In this document: positions 1 through 5,653 of the stretch, in pieces
Layout of the letters: each line of letters begins with the position of its first letter
Numbering within the stretch: the first letter of the stretch is position 1
NCBI GenBank assembly: GCA_900770275.1
Contig: CAAGJS010000023.1
Coordinates: 1-5,702 of the forward strand
Direction of reading: 5' to 3'
Length of the DNA stretch: 5,702 bases
Source: Erysipelotrichaceae bacterium
Lineage (GTDB): Bacteria; Bacillota_I; Bacilli_A; Erysipelotrichales; Erysipelotrichaceae
The notes under the pieces: model-generated
What the model saw: the letters and a program-made list of their open reading frames with translations, nothing else
Told to the model about the DNA's origin: nothing
Database searches by the model: none
Translations under genes and position numbers: made by a program

Positions 1-419
1 TCGCCGACAAAGATCGTTCCCGCCAGCCACGTATCGTCCGCATTCTTTCTCAGACGCAGCGTTGCCAGGAACTTTCCGTCGCTGTACAGCTTGTAGTCCT
101 TGGAGCCGTCGGAATTGTCGAGACCCGTATACTGCAGCGCATCGAGATCTACGCCATCATATACTTCCTGCAGCTTTGCCGTATAGTCGGCTTCCGAATT
201 GAAGTTGGGATCCACCTGCTGCGCATCCTCATACACCGCGTGATAATCCTGATCCTTCAGCTGCTGAAGATAGTTTGTGATTGCCGATTCCGGCAGCTTC
301 TTTTCCTCTGCCGCAAATTCTTCCTTCGCCTGACGTACGCGGATCGAACCAAATACCGCCGTACCGGCTGTCAGCGCCGCAATGATGGCGATCGCAATCG
401 GATATTTTACTTTCGTCAT
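1..419 (-). CDS. Membrane-anchored protein with possible NTF2-like extracellular domain, partial (C-terminus off the left edge)
   Basis: Only the first 139 codons are in the window; no stop is reached. The start MTKVKYPIAIAIIAALTAG gives a short basic N-terminus and one hydrophobic segment (about residues 6-24) with no lipobox, so it is probably a single-pass anchor with the rest outside the cell. Residues about 43-139 form a helix-rich stretch (ESAITNYLQQLKDQDYHAVYEDA) followed by strand-like segments (DYKLYSDGKFLATLRL). This order resembles the NTF2-like domains at the start of some penicillin-binding proteins and other Firmicute surface proteins, but that is a fold-level guess. The ATG shares its A with the TGA stop of the preceding gene (TGATG), and AAGGGAGA at 426-433 lies 6 nt upstream inside that gene, so translational coupling is likely. 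A joint cell-surface role with the glycosidase-domain protein is inferred. The function is not recognised. Confidence 0.8.
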   Translation of the reverse strand, partial: MTKVKYPIAIAIIAALTAGTAVFGSIRVRQAKEEFAAEEKKLPESAITNYLQQLKDQDYHAVYEDAQQVDPNFNSEADYTAKLQEVYDGVDLDALQYTGLDNSDGSKDYKLYSDGKFLATLRLRKNADDTWLAGTIFVG

Positions 420-1408
420 CAGTTGTCTCCCTTCACAAGGAATACGGTCGGCAGATTGCGCGAACCGTACATCGATACCGGCGTATTGACATACTTGCCC
501 TTCCAGATCATCGCCGTCGAGTTGCCGCCATCAAGGTTGGCAGCCATCACCGCATCATACTTCTGGAAAATTTCAATCACATCCTCATACTTGGCGCCGA
601 AGGAACTGGGGCCTCTGCCATCGACCACCAGCAGCATGAACGTTCCGTCGCCCGCCTGCGCAATGGCCGTACGCGGATTCAGAATGTTGAGACTGTCCGT
701 ACCGCCCGTCCATGCGACCTTGTAATTGTTAATGAGCGTCGGTCCGAAGGTCACTGCCTCCTTGACACCCCAGGACAGGAATTCATTTCCCGTCGCCTGT
801 GTGCAGATCAGATGGTGATCCTCCGTAATGCCGATCAGATCCATGTACGTATCGCCGTTTCCATACACCAGCTTGCCATCATGGATCACGATGCCCTGCG
901 GAATCGAGCCGTTGCCCGTGCCGCCCGCATCCTGGAAGCCGCCCGCATTCGTGCCGCCTGCCGCATTGTACATGCTGACATACGTATCAAGATCCGGCGC
1001 CGCCTGTCCCGTCGAAAGATACGGGTTGACCGCAACCGAAAGATCTTCCGCATTCTTAATAAGCATCAGATAGCCCTCATACGTCGAACCATAGACTGGA
1101 ACGATCTCGATGCCATCGTCATCACCTGCCAGTGTCGAGGTATCCTGGCTCTCATCCACCGTCACCGTATTGTCACGGATATTGGCGATTTCCTCATCCG
1201 TATAGAACCAGCGGGCAATCTTGTATTCCGTACTGCCCTCTTCCAGACCCCGAATCTGCTGACGACTGTAGGCTGCCGCTGTGCCGCGGTATTTCTCCTT
1301 ATAGTAGGCCCGCAGCTCATAGAACCCCGCGCCGACAACGCAAACGGCGCACAGAAGAATCAGCAGCCACAGGGGCATGCCCTTCTGCTTCTTTTTCTTT
1401 TTCCCCAT
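419..1408 (-). CDS. Membrane-anchored phosphodiester glycosidase (NAGPA-domain) family protein
   Basis: The product has 329 residues. MGKKKKKQKG followed by a hydrophobic segment at residues 12-30 marks a signal anchor with the bulk outside the cell. The C-terminal half fits the NAGPA family (phosphodiester glycosidase, related to the mammalian mannose-6-phosphate uncovering enzyme and to bacterial proteins annotated for exopolysaccharide biosynthesis): NAGGF at 154-158, PQGIVIHDGK at 170-179, VDGRGP at 262-267 and NLDGGNSTAM at 291-300. The LDGG-ST block is the family hallmark. Family members cleave sugar phosphodiesters, so a cell-wall or surface-glycan substrate is likely; the actual substrate is unknown. 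A longer in-frame start exists at 1462, but ATG at 1408 is preferred. It has GGGAGA 6 nt upstream (1415-1420), begins just before the basic signal anchor, and the longer start would sit inside the -35 box of the predicted promoter. The stop overlaps the next start by one base. Confidence 0.88.
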   Translation of the reverse strand: MGKKKKKQKGMPLWLLILLCAVCVVGAGFYELRAYYKEKYRGTAAAYSRQQIRGLEEGSTEYKIARWFYTDEEIANIRDNTVTVDESQDTSTLAGDDDGIEIVPVYGSTYEGYLMLIKNAEDLSVAVNPYLSTGQAAPDLDTYVSMYNAAGGTNAGGFQDAGGTGNGSIPQGIVIHDGKLVYGNGDTYMDLIGITEDHHLICTQATGNEFLSWGVKEAVTFGPTLINNYKVAWTGGTDSLNILNPRTAIAQAGDGTFMLLVVDGRGPSSFGAKYEDVIEIFQKYDAVMAANLDGGNSTAMIWKGKYVNTPVSMYGSRNLPTVFLVKGDN

Positions 1409-1433
1409 ATAAAGTCTCCCAACAGTCTTATGT

Positions 1434-1462
1434 ATTATAAAACGCAGGCCCCTGACTGACAC
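1434..1462 (-). promoter_or_regulatory. Sigma-70/SigA-type promoter for the glycosidase-domain gene
   Basis: On the minus strand, GTGTCA (1457-1462, 4 of 6 matches to TTGACA) and a perfect TATAAT (1434-1439) are separated by 17 bp. Transcription would begin near 1427, giving a leader of about 20 nt that contains the GGGAGA ribosome binding site at 1415-1420. It lies in the 152-nt gap after the flavodoxin-like lipoprotein gene, so the two surface-protein genes can be transcribed on their own. No strong intrinsic terminator was seen between the flavodoxin gene and this promoter, so read-through from upstream is possible. Confidence 0.6.
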
Positions 1463-1560
1463 ACCTCATTTCCTTAAGATACTTGAAAGAAAAGCTGCCG
1501 CAGAAGAAACTCCACGACGGCCATTCATATCGATACCTGTTTATTTGCGATCCGACATGA

Positions 1561-2211
1561 TTATTGATCCGCCTCTTTCAGCCACGCGTCGACCGCTTCT
1601 TCCGCTGTTTCACGGTTATTCTGCGCATCCGTGCCGCGGATCGTCAGACCATCACGAACATCCCCGTTCCGCGCGATACTTTTAATCGTATTGACCGTAT
1701 CCAGCAGACCTTCCCCGCCGCTCGTATTAAAGGGATAGATCGTCTTCCCTGAAAAATCATGGTCCTCAAGAAAATGCACCACGATTCCTGGCAGCGTATC
1801 GTACCAGAGCGGATAGCCAAGATAGATCGTCGAATAGTCATCCCAGTTTTTGACGTCACCGACATAGTCTGGCAAAGCGTCACTGTCCTGTTCTTCTTTT
1901 GCGACTTCAAAGAGACTCTTGAGATCCGTAGGATAGCTGTTTTCTGCCACGATTTCAAAGGTATCTGCCCCTGTCTTTTCTGCAATCATATCCGCCACAA
2001 TTGCTGTATTTCCTTCACTGACCGTGCCGACCCCATACTGCTCCCCAGCTAACGAAAAGTAGACGATCAGGCGGCGATCACTCGAACTTTCATCCTTAGA
2101 CGTATCTGCGGAAGGAGCGATCGCAGAAATTGTGGCAGAAGAATCCGCCGCCCTTCCGCAGCCTGCCATCATCAGCGAACAGGCAAACAGCACCGCAACC
2201 CCGCGCCGCAT
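1561..2211 (-). CDS. Flavodoxin-like lipoprotein (Flavodoxin_4 type)
   Basis: The product has 216 residues. MRRGVAVLFACSLMMAGC is a lipoprotein signal peptide with the lipobox MAGC and the lipidated cysteine at residue 18. A Ser/Ala/Asp-rich linker (about 19-46) follows, so the domain should sit on the outer face of the membrane. The flavodoxin fold starts at LIVYFSLAGEQYG (48-60), with an FMN-phosphate-loop region ending in EGNT (66-69). YLGYPLWYDTLPG (130-142) and FSGKTIYPFNTSGGEG (153-168) match the flavin-contacting loops of this family. The usual THGGSG form is NTSGGEG here. It probably binds FMN and carries electrons or reduces quinone-like compounds; the partner is unknown. ATG at 2211 shares one base with the TGA of the flavin reductase gene, and GGAGAG (2220-2225) lies 8 nt upstream. 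An in-frame TTG one codon earlier is possible but less likely. It is the last gene of the likely operon. Confidence 0.87.
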   Translation of the reverse strand: MRRGVAVLFACSLMMAGCGRAADSSATISAIAPSADTSKDESSSDRRLIVYFSLAGEQYGVGTVSEGNTAIVADMIAEKTGADTFEIVAENSYPTDLKSLFEVAKEEQDSDALPDYVGDVKNWDDYSTIYLGYPLWYDTLPGIVVHFLEDHDFSGKTIYPFNTSGGEGLLDTVNTIKSIARNGDVRDGLTIRGTDAQNNRETAEEAVDAWLKEADQ

Positions 2212-2723
2212 CAAGCGTTCTCTCCATTCAGAATCTTTTCCACTTCGCCGATGAACATCCAGTGCGCATCCTCACCCTCTTCATAGAACATGTCAGCGAT
2301 TTCCTGAGGAATGGCTTTCTTGTCCAGCGGCTGCTGGCAGAGTTTTCTGCACTCGAAGGTATAGCGGGCTTCGTGATATGTGACATAGTCACCATCCTTC
2401 ATCGGTGTCAGCTTCGTCAGAGAAACCTTGTCGACATCTCTGCCAGAACGAGATCCCATCGTTACCAGATTCTTCCGATACCGTTCATCAAAGAAGCTGA
2501 CCGTAAAGCGGCTGCTGTTCTGCAGAATGCCGCAGGTATAGCGCAGCGGATTGATGTAGATCGTAACGATCGGCCGGCCATTTCCTGGTGCTCCCCAGAT
2601 CGTGCCAAGGCTGCCCCAGCTGATCGTCATCGAATTGAAACTTTTCGCATCGCCAGCTGTCACCAGTGCCCAATGCCGGTCAAAGAGGTTGAAGATATCG
2701 GGCTGAAATTGTCTGATTTCCAT
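2211..2723 (-). CDS. Flavin reductase-like domain protein (FMN-binding split barrel)
   Basis: The product has 170 residues, close to the usual length of small single-domain members. The family pattern is clear: WALVTAG (18-24), NSMTISWGSLGTIW (30-43, the flavin-contacting SWG segment), IYINPLRYT (55-63), FTVSFFDERYRK (73-84) and GSRSGRDVDK (90-99). Family members bind FMN non-covalently; several reduce flavins with NAD(P)H in the cytoplasm and others are flavoprotein oxidoreductases. The substrate cannot be read from sequence. There is no signal peptide. The start at 2723 is chosen because AAAGGAG (2729-2735) lies 5 nt upstream; an in-frame TTG at 2738 would place that ribosome binding site inside the coding region. 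The gene ends in TGATG with the flavodoxin-like lipoprotein gene, so the two are probably co-translated. A strong RNA hairpin lies just upstream, in the 62-nt gap after the acetyltransferase gene. Confidence 0.9.
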   Translation of the reverse strand: MEIRQFQPDIFNLFDRHWALVTAGDAKSFNSMTISWGSLGTIWGAPGNGRPIVTIYINPLRYTCGILQNSSRFTVSFFDERYRKNLVTMGSRSGRDVDKVSLTKLTPMKDGDYVTYHEARYTFECRKLCQQPLDKKAIPQEIADMFYEEGEDAHWMFIGEVEKILNGENA

Positions 2724-2742
2724 AGATTCTCCTTTCAAAATG

Positions 2743-2769
2743 CCTGCAGACAGAATCTCTGCCTGCAGG
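2743..2769 (-). terminator. Hairpin between acetyltransferase and flavin reductase genes; weak terminator or mRNA processing/stability element
   Basis: In minus-strand RNA, CCUGCAGGCAGA pairs with UCUGUCUGCAGG around a GAU loop, giving a continuous 12-bp stem with one G-U pair (2762 with 2750). On the plus strand that pair is an A/C mismatch, so the structure favours the direction of the operon. The stem is followed by CAUUUUG, only four U residues, and then directly by the AAAGGAG of the flavin reductase gene. The short U-tract suggests partial termination, processing or protection rather than a full terminator. Confidence 0.5.
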
Positions 2770-2786
2770 TACCGCTTATTCTGTCT
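2748..2786 (-). promoter_or_regulatory. Alternative stem competing with the intergenic hairpin
   Basis: AGACAGAAT (read on the minus strand, 2786-2778) is a perfect 9-nt complement of AUUCUGUCU (2756-2748), with a 21-nt loop. The second arm is the same stretch used as the 3' arm of the 12-bp hairpin, so the two folds exclude each other, as in an attenuator. The first arm begins at the last base of the acetyltransferase TAA stop codon, so a terminating ribosome would cover it and favour the 12-bp hairpin. Regulation by this switch is inferred only. Confidence 0.3.
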
Positions 2787-3367
2787 TAGTTTCCTTCATC
2801 TTCCGGAATATCGTTTTCCAGTTTTCGAATCATCCTGGCCGGAACACCGCCGACCAGCGTATTGTCCGGCACATCCTTCGTCACAACCGCACCTGCCGCA
2901 ACGACAACGTTATTGCCAATCGTAACCCCTGGCAGAATCGTCACATTTCCGCCGATCCACACATCGTTTCCGATCGTTACCGCCTTGGCGATGGCGAGAT
3001 GGTTCCGTCTTCCCATCGGTGTCATCGGATGATTGACGGTACTGATCATCGTATTGGGTCCGATCATGACGTAGTCACCGATATGAACCGGTCCGCAGTC
3101 AAGAATCGTGACGTTGTAGTTGGCAAGGAAGTTCTTTCCAACATGGATGTTCTTTCCGTTGTCACAGGTTAATCCCGGCAGCACCGTCGAATGTTCGCCA
3201 ACGCTGCCAAAGAAACTTTTCAGAATCTTGAAGATTCCTTCCTCATCTGCCGGATCGCATGCATTGAGCTTCTTACATCCCTCGATCGCATTCAGTTTTC
3301 TCGCGTTGACTTCCGGATCCCAGAAGTCGTAGAACTCCCCCGCTTCCAGTTTCTCCACTTCTCTCAT
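2786..3367 (-). CDS. Sugar/maltose O-acetyltransferase-type protein (left-handed beta-helix)
   Basis: The product has 193 residues, typical of the maltose/galactoside acetyltransferase family, which uses acetyl-CoA to acetylate sugar hydroxyls in the cytoplasm. Residues 1-53 form the helical N-terminal Mac-type domain (EKLEAGEFYDFWDPEV). From about 57 on come the hexapeptide turns: CDNGKNIHVG (68-77), VHIGDYVMIGPNTMIST (94-110), VTIGNDVWIGGNVTILPGVTIGNNVVVAAGAVVTKDVP and GGVPARMIRKL. NHP at 112-114 contains the expected catalytic histidine (H113). The real acceptor is unknown; many members are broad detoxifying acetyltransferases. An earlier in-frame ATG at 3385 exists, but AAAGGAAG (3375-3382) overlaps that start region and lies 7 nt before ATG 3367, so 3367 is chosen. 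It is 48 nt downstream of the broken dehydrogenase gene with no terminator between, so probably the same transcript. Confidence 0.92.
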   Translation of the reverse strand: MREVEKLEAGEFYDFWDPEVNARKLNAIEGCKKLNACDPADEEGIFKILKSFFGSVGEHSTVLPGLTCDNGKNIHVGKNFLANYNVTILDCGPVHIGDYVMIGPNTMISTVNHPMTPMGRRNHLAIAKAVTIGNDVWIGGNVTILPGVTIGNNVVVAAGAVVTKDVPDNTLVGGVPARMIRKLENDIPEDEGN

Positions 3368-3415
3368 ACATTCGCTTCCTTTCATCGATCCTGCCGGCTG
3401 ATGTACATGTATTTC

Positions 3416-4581
3416 TCAGCGATAGGACTTCTCGTAAATGGACAGATAATCCGCATCCGAAAGCGGCAGCGGATCCGCCGTAATATCGCCGCCGAGCACC
3501 TCATGGACACGCTTCGGATACTTCTTCAGCTCTTCCCTTGTGATGCCGGCATCGCTCATGCGAAGATCTGCGCAGCCGACCGACGCAATCAGATCATCCA
3601 GCGCCTTGATGAAGTCCATGCCGGAGGTCGGATTCTCGACGCCCATGGCCTTTGCCATCTTGATCATCGGTTCCTCGGCAGCCTTACGTTCAGCGAAGAA
3701 ACTGAAATATTCATGCGAAATCATAATGAGCCCCCGCCCCATGCACAAGATTATCGTGATAGCCGCTCATCACATGTTCCATGGTGTGCTGCGACGTGCA
3801 CAGCATATAGTAGCCAGCCAGCGTATTGGCAAGCGCCACATAGGAACGCGCCTCCTTATTGGAGCCATCCTTGTAGGCAATCGGCAGATACTTCGCAATC
3901 AGCTCAATCGCCTTCAGCGCAAACATCCCACCCATCGGATGCTCGTTTTTGTTGATGACGGACTCCGACGCATGATAGAAGGCATCCATCCCCTGATATG
4001 CCGTAAACTTCGGCGGAACGCTCATCATGAGATTTGAATCCACGACCGACAGCTTCGGGAACATGGAATGGAAGAAGATGCCCGTCTTCTCCTGCGTCTT
4101 TTCGTTGGTGATGACCGAAGCCATGTCAACTTCGGAGCCGGTGCCGGCCGACGTCGTGATGGCGACGATCGGTGCCGCATCCTTTTCAGCCGCCTTCTTT
4201 CCGCCTGCTGCGGACAGGCTGTAATCCCAGATATCTCCCTCGTTGGTCATCATCAGGGCGACACACTTGGAGCAGTCCATCACCTAACCTCCACCCAAGA
4301 GCGACGACAAAGTCGCAGCCCGACTTCTTTGCAAGCGCCGCGCCATCCATGACATTTTCCGTATTCGGATTGGGACGAACCTGATCGAAAAGGACATGGG
4401 AAACGCCCGCCTCATCCAGCTCCTTCTCCAACTGCGCAAGATAGCCGTACTTCCTGACTGAAGTGCCGTTGGAAGTGACGATCAATGCCTTCTTCCCCGG
4501 CAGATTCTCCTTATGAAGATTCTGCAGCTGACCGGCCCCAAACAGAATCCGCGTCGGAATATCGTATACAAACTGATACAT
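3416..4581 (-). pseudogene. Iron-containing (class III) alcohol dehydrogenase, disrupted by two frameshifts and one stop
   Basis: Three overlapping reading segments together make one iron alcohol dehydrogenase. Segment 1 (from 4581) has MYQFVYDIPTRILFGAG and runs to DFVVALG. Segment 2 (about 4280-3711) has MDCSKCVALMMTNEGDIWDY, then the metal ligands in GMDAFYH (Asp, His), MEH (His) and the His of HGAG. Segment 3 (about 3730-3416) resumes at LIMISHEYFSFFAE and ends IYEKSYR. An extra base in the 4294-4296 C-run and another in the 3731-3735 C-run shift the frame. Removing both gives 388 codons including the stop, i.e. 387 residues, the usual family length, but TAG at 4284-4286 still replaces Ser of the NAD-binding motif GGGSxxD (TCG to TAG is one change). 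Intact relatives reduce aldehydes or oxidise alcohols with NAD(P)H and Fe(II). The start at 4581 follows GAGG (4589-4592) by 7 nt; ATG 4587 is the alternative. Sequencing error cannot be excluded but would need three events. Confidence 0.88.
4278..4292 (-). promoter_or_regulatory. Possible internal ribosome binding site in the broken dehydrogenase gene
   Basis: On the minus strand GGAGG (4288-4292) is followed after 7 nt by ATG (4280-4278), with GTG just before it. The GGAGG comes from the codons of the conserved Gly-Gly-Gly motif, so the match to a ribosome binding site may be accidental. If used, it would restart translation just past the first frameshift and the TAG, making a fragment of 189 residues that keeps all four iron ligands but lacks the N-terminal nucleotide-binding part and the C-terminal helical domain. 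Confidence 0.3.
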
Positions 4582-4606
4582 GTTCATGCCTCACTTTCTC
4601 TGTCTC

Positions 4607-4679
4607 ATCTGACACGAGTAAAGGTACCATCCGCCTTTCTCTCGAACAGCCCCGAATGTTAATATATTTACTGTCAGAT
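4607..4679. repeat. 8-bp inverted repeat in the divergent promoter region, candidate AraC-regulator half-sites
   Basis: ATCTGACA at 4607-4614 and TGTCAGAT at 4672-4679 are perfect inverted copies, 65 bp centre to centre, in the 121-bp gap between the broken dehydrogenase gene and the AraC-family gene. One copy lies in the predicted dehydrogenase leader and the other just upstream of the regulator's ribosome binding site. Placement on both sides of the AT-rich promoter core would suit binding by the regulator, possibly with looping. The match is short and could be chance. Confidence 0.35.
4637..4665 (+). promoter_or_regulatory. Candidate weak promoter of the AraC-family gene
   Basis: TTCTCT (4637-4642, 3 of 6 matches to the -35 consensus) and TAATAT (4660-4665) are spaced 17 bp apart. 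The -35 box is poor, as is common for promoters that need an activator. The AT-rich stretch 4659-4669 is the only credible -10 region in the gap; TATATT at 4663-4668 is an alternative. Confidence 0.3.
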
Positions 4680-4684
4680 CTTAA
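4656..4684 (-). promoter_or_regulatory. Candidate weak promoter of the dehydrogenase-led operon
   Basis: On the minus strand TTAAGA (4679-4684) and TAACAT (4656-4661), each matching consensus at 4 of 6 positions, are separated by 17 bp. The pair overlaps the candidate regulator-gene promoter back to back, and its -35 box lies inside the palindrome at 4677-4688. This would allow one bound protein to affect both directions. The weak match makes the call tentative. Confidence 0.25.
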
Positions 4685-4688
4685 GATC
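4677..4688. repeat. Perfect 12-bp palindrome GATCTTAAGATC upstream of the AraC-family gene
   Basis: GATCTTAAGATC reads the same on both strands and ends one base before the AAAGGAG of the regulator gene (4690-4696). It overlaps the right arm of the 8-bp inverted repeat. It could be an operator for self-repression or for another dimeric repressor; the 4-bp arms make it too weak to act as an RNA hairpin. Confidence 0.35.
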
Positions 4689-4702
4689 GAAAGGAGATGG
4701 AC

Positions 4703-5653
4703 ATGGATCAGGAAAAGGTATGGCTCGCCGTCGATCAGCTTGGCGCAGAATTCGCAAATCTCAACTGGAACTTCCGCCCCGACCCTTCCTCGGGAAGAAC
4801 GGAGCTCATCTCCCAGTGGCTCGGCCCCGAAGATGAAGACGTGATGTTATGTGTCTTCAAGGGCAAAAGTATCCATGAGCAGTTCCACCGCCAGGATTTT
4901 TTCTTTTTCAACTTCGCCATGAAGGGAGACTACCGTGCCCTCAGCTCCCGCAGCGAACAGGAAACGATCATCCATGAGGGTGACTGCTACATCGGCCAGC
5001 CCTTCAGCGGCTATGCCCTTCGCAGCAGTTCGACGACCGATATCGTGATTCCAGGCATTCTGATCCGCAAGGAAGTATTCTTCAACGAATATCTTTCGCC
5101 GCTTTCCGCCGATCCTTCGTTTCTGCGCTTCTTTCTCAGTCCGCAGGTCAATCAGTATTCGGATGAATACATTCATCTGACCCTTGGCATGGATTCTCCG
5201 ATTTTGGACCTGCTCGATCTGATGCTCGTAGAATATGCCAATAAAAACGAAGATACGCAGAAGATCCTGAAGTCGCTGACCTTTTCCCTCATGATGTTAT
5301 TGACGAGAGAATACGGAAAGCAGAAGAACCAGGAAAGCGAAACCACAATCGACGAAATGGTCGCATGGATCGAGAAACATCTCGACGGCGTGACATTATC
5401 GAGTCTTTCTGCCCGATTCGGCTACCATCCCAACTACATCTCCGCTCTGCTTCATAAAAATACGGGAAAGACATTTTCCGAGCTTCTTCTCTCCTTTCGC
5501 ATGCAGCGGGCACAGCTGTTATTGAAGAACACGGACCTTTCGCTCGAGAAGATCGCCGCCATGATCGGCTACCACAATACGTCGAACTTCTACAAAGCTT
5601 TCCGCGCCACCTTCAACGAATCCCCCAAAACCTGGAAAGAGAACCAGAAGTAG
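4703..5653 (+). CDS. AraC-family transcriptional regulator
   Basis: The product has 316 residues. The N-terminal portion (about 20-190) looks like a cupin-type sensing domain: strand-rich, with FFFFNFAMKGDYRAL and then HEGDCYIGQPFSGYAL. The C-terminal region (about 215-312) is a standard AraC/XylS DNA-binding domain with two helix-turn-helix units: VTLSSLSARFGYHPNYISALL (230-250) and LSLEKIAAMIGYHNTSNFYKAF (279-300), ending in the family-typical NESPKTWKE. Members bind DNA in promoter regions and usually activate adjacent genes in response to a small molecule; the ligand here is unknown. ATG 4703 is chosen over ATG 4697 because AAAGGAG (4690-4696) directly abuts 4697 but sits 6 nt before 4703. 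It diverges from the dehydrogenase-acetyltransferase-flavoprotein genes, its most likely targets. The reading frame is intact although the first target gene is broken. No clear terminator is visible in the 49 nt after the stop. Confidence 0.93.
   Translation: MDQEKVWLAVDQLGAEFANLNWNFRPDPSSGRTELISQWLGPEDEDVMLCVFKGKSIHEQFHRQDFFFFNFAMKGDYRALSSRSEQETIIHEGDCYIGQPFSGYALRSSSTTDIVIPGILIRKEVFFNEYLSPLSADPSFLRFFLSPQVNQYSDEYIHLTLGMDSPILDLLDLMLVEYANKNEDTQKILKSLTFSLMMLLTREYGKQKNQESETTIDEMVAWIEKHLDGVTLSSLSARFGYHPNYISALLHKNTGKTFSELLLSFRMQRAQLLLKNTDLSLEKIAAMIGYHNTSNFYKAFRATFNESPKTWKENQK

Noticed and set aside
812..1459. Long open frame on the plus strand opposite the glycosidase-domain gene
   Set aside because: It lies wholly antisense to a gene with clear domain motifs, has low-complexity Arg/Ile/Ala-rich sequence and no recognised domain; a shadow frame.
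1456..1461. Third copy of TGTCAG near the glycosidase-gene promoter, as a shared AraC-regulator site
   Set aside because: Only six bases match, and several such hits are expected by chance in a window this long.
1409..1462. 18-codon N-terminal extension of the glycosidase-domain protein
   Set aside because: ATG 1462 lies within the predicted -35 box and has no ribosome binding site, while ATG 1408 has GGGAGA at proper spacing and begins the signal anchor.
1480..1530. Possible terminator after the flavodoxin-like gene (GCCGU/GCGGC pairing followed by a U-rich AGCUUUUCUUUC)
   Set aside because: The stem is only 5 bp including a G-U pair, with a 15-nt loop; too weak to call.
3368..3415. Six-base pairing between the dehydrogenase 3' end and the acetyltransferase start codon region
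   Set aside because: Too short and AT-rich to suggest control of translation.
3191..4037. Overlapping plus-strand open frames opposite the acetyltransferase and dehydrogenase genes
   Set aside because: They are antisense to recognisable families and show no protein-family motifs or convincing ribosome binding sites.
3711..4296. Programmed frameshifting to make full-length dehydrogenase
   Set aside because: Two same-direction insertions plus an in-frame TAG would all need recoding, and neither site shows a classic slippery sequence with a downstream structure.
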